A DNA stretch of 64,000 bases from Odontesthes bonariensis. Taxonomy: Eukaryota > Chordata > Actinopteri > Atheriniformes > Atherinopsidae. The notes below the pieces were generated by a model. It made no database searches. It saw nothing but the letters and a program-made list of their open reading frames with translations, and was not told where the DNA came from. Below, in pieces: positions 63,784-64,000 of this stretch. The first letter of the stretch is position 1. Each line of letters opens with the position of its first letter. The stretch lies in contig NC_134520.1 in NCBI RefSeq assembly GCF_027942865.1, positions 4,648,501 to 4,712,500 of the forward strand, in the 5' to 3' direction. The translations under genes were made by a program, and so were the position numbers.

Positions 63784-64000
63784 CTGAAAAAAAGAGAAAA
63801 ATAAGATAAGAGTGGAGTAAATCCGATTGTATTCATTTATTGCTTCGTTAGTAAGACCTGTGGAACAGTCAAATTCTATCTTAGCAGATATAACTGACAT
63901 TAAAATTCATGTTGAAGGTCACATATTATTAAAAAAAAAAAAATTCTTGTGCTTGAGAGCATATATATTGGCGTCTGAGGTCCCTATCAACTCAAAAACA
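63784..64000 (-). other. Intron of the TMEM45-family gene running off the window
   Basis: A polypyrimidine tract and AG on the minus strand precede the exon at 63783; no further exon is seen before the window ends. Confidence 0.6.

Overview
The window is vertebrate nuclear DNA, most likely from a percomorph-type ray-finned fish. The reasons are split genes with GT-AG introns, proteins that are clear vertebrate orthologues, and a repeat load typical of teleosts (Tc1, hAT, PIF/Harbinger and TTAA-flanked DNA transposons, a LINE-2 copy, tRNA-derived SINEs). No operons, CRISPR arrays, tRNA or rRNA genes were seen.

Layout: (1) 1-22905, plus strand: all of a WWC3 (KIBRA-family) gene except its 5' part, in 22 coding exons starting with the second WW domain and ending in the PDZ ligand ADDV. 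Its introns carry a Harbinger element that itself holds a Tc1 foldback and a hAT insertion, plus Tc1 and hAT remnants and a SINE. (2) 25026-28870, minus strand: complete traf3ip2 (Act1/CIKS), 432 residues, convergent with wwc3. (3) About 29.1-29.7 kb, plus strand: an unrecognised open frame followed by a polyadenylation signal, divergent from traf3ip2. (4) 29.7-37.6 kb: repeat-rich intergenic DNA with a SINE, diverged intergenic repeats and a LINE-2 copy whose reverse-transcriptase frame is still open. (5) 37677-52450, minus strand: complete chd1l (ALC1), 24 coding exons and 1018 residues, with a SNF2 ATPase, a macro domain and a C-terminal BRCT domain that the human protein lacks. (6) 53855-56477, minus strand: complete sft2d2, 8 exons and 162 residues. 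(7) 56.8-62.1 kb: a large TTAA-flanked palindrome with a Harbinger element in one arm, then Tc1 remnants. (8) 63097-64000, minus strand: the last three coding exons of a TMEM45-family gene.

The genes do not form one pathway. WWC3 is a Hippo/polarity scaffold, TRAF3IP2 an IL-17 receptor adaptor, CHD1L a PARP-linked chromatin remodeller, SFT2D2 a Golgi-traffic membrane protein and TMEM45 a seven-pass membrane protein. The most notable points are the XRCC1-like BRCT tail of CHD1L and the nested transposons whose target-site duplications and, in one case, empty site can be read directly. Exon borders were placed by hand from splice signals, reading-phase continuity and recalled family sequences; no alignment was run.
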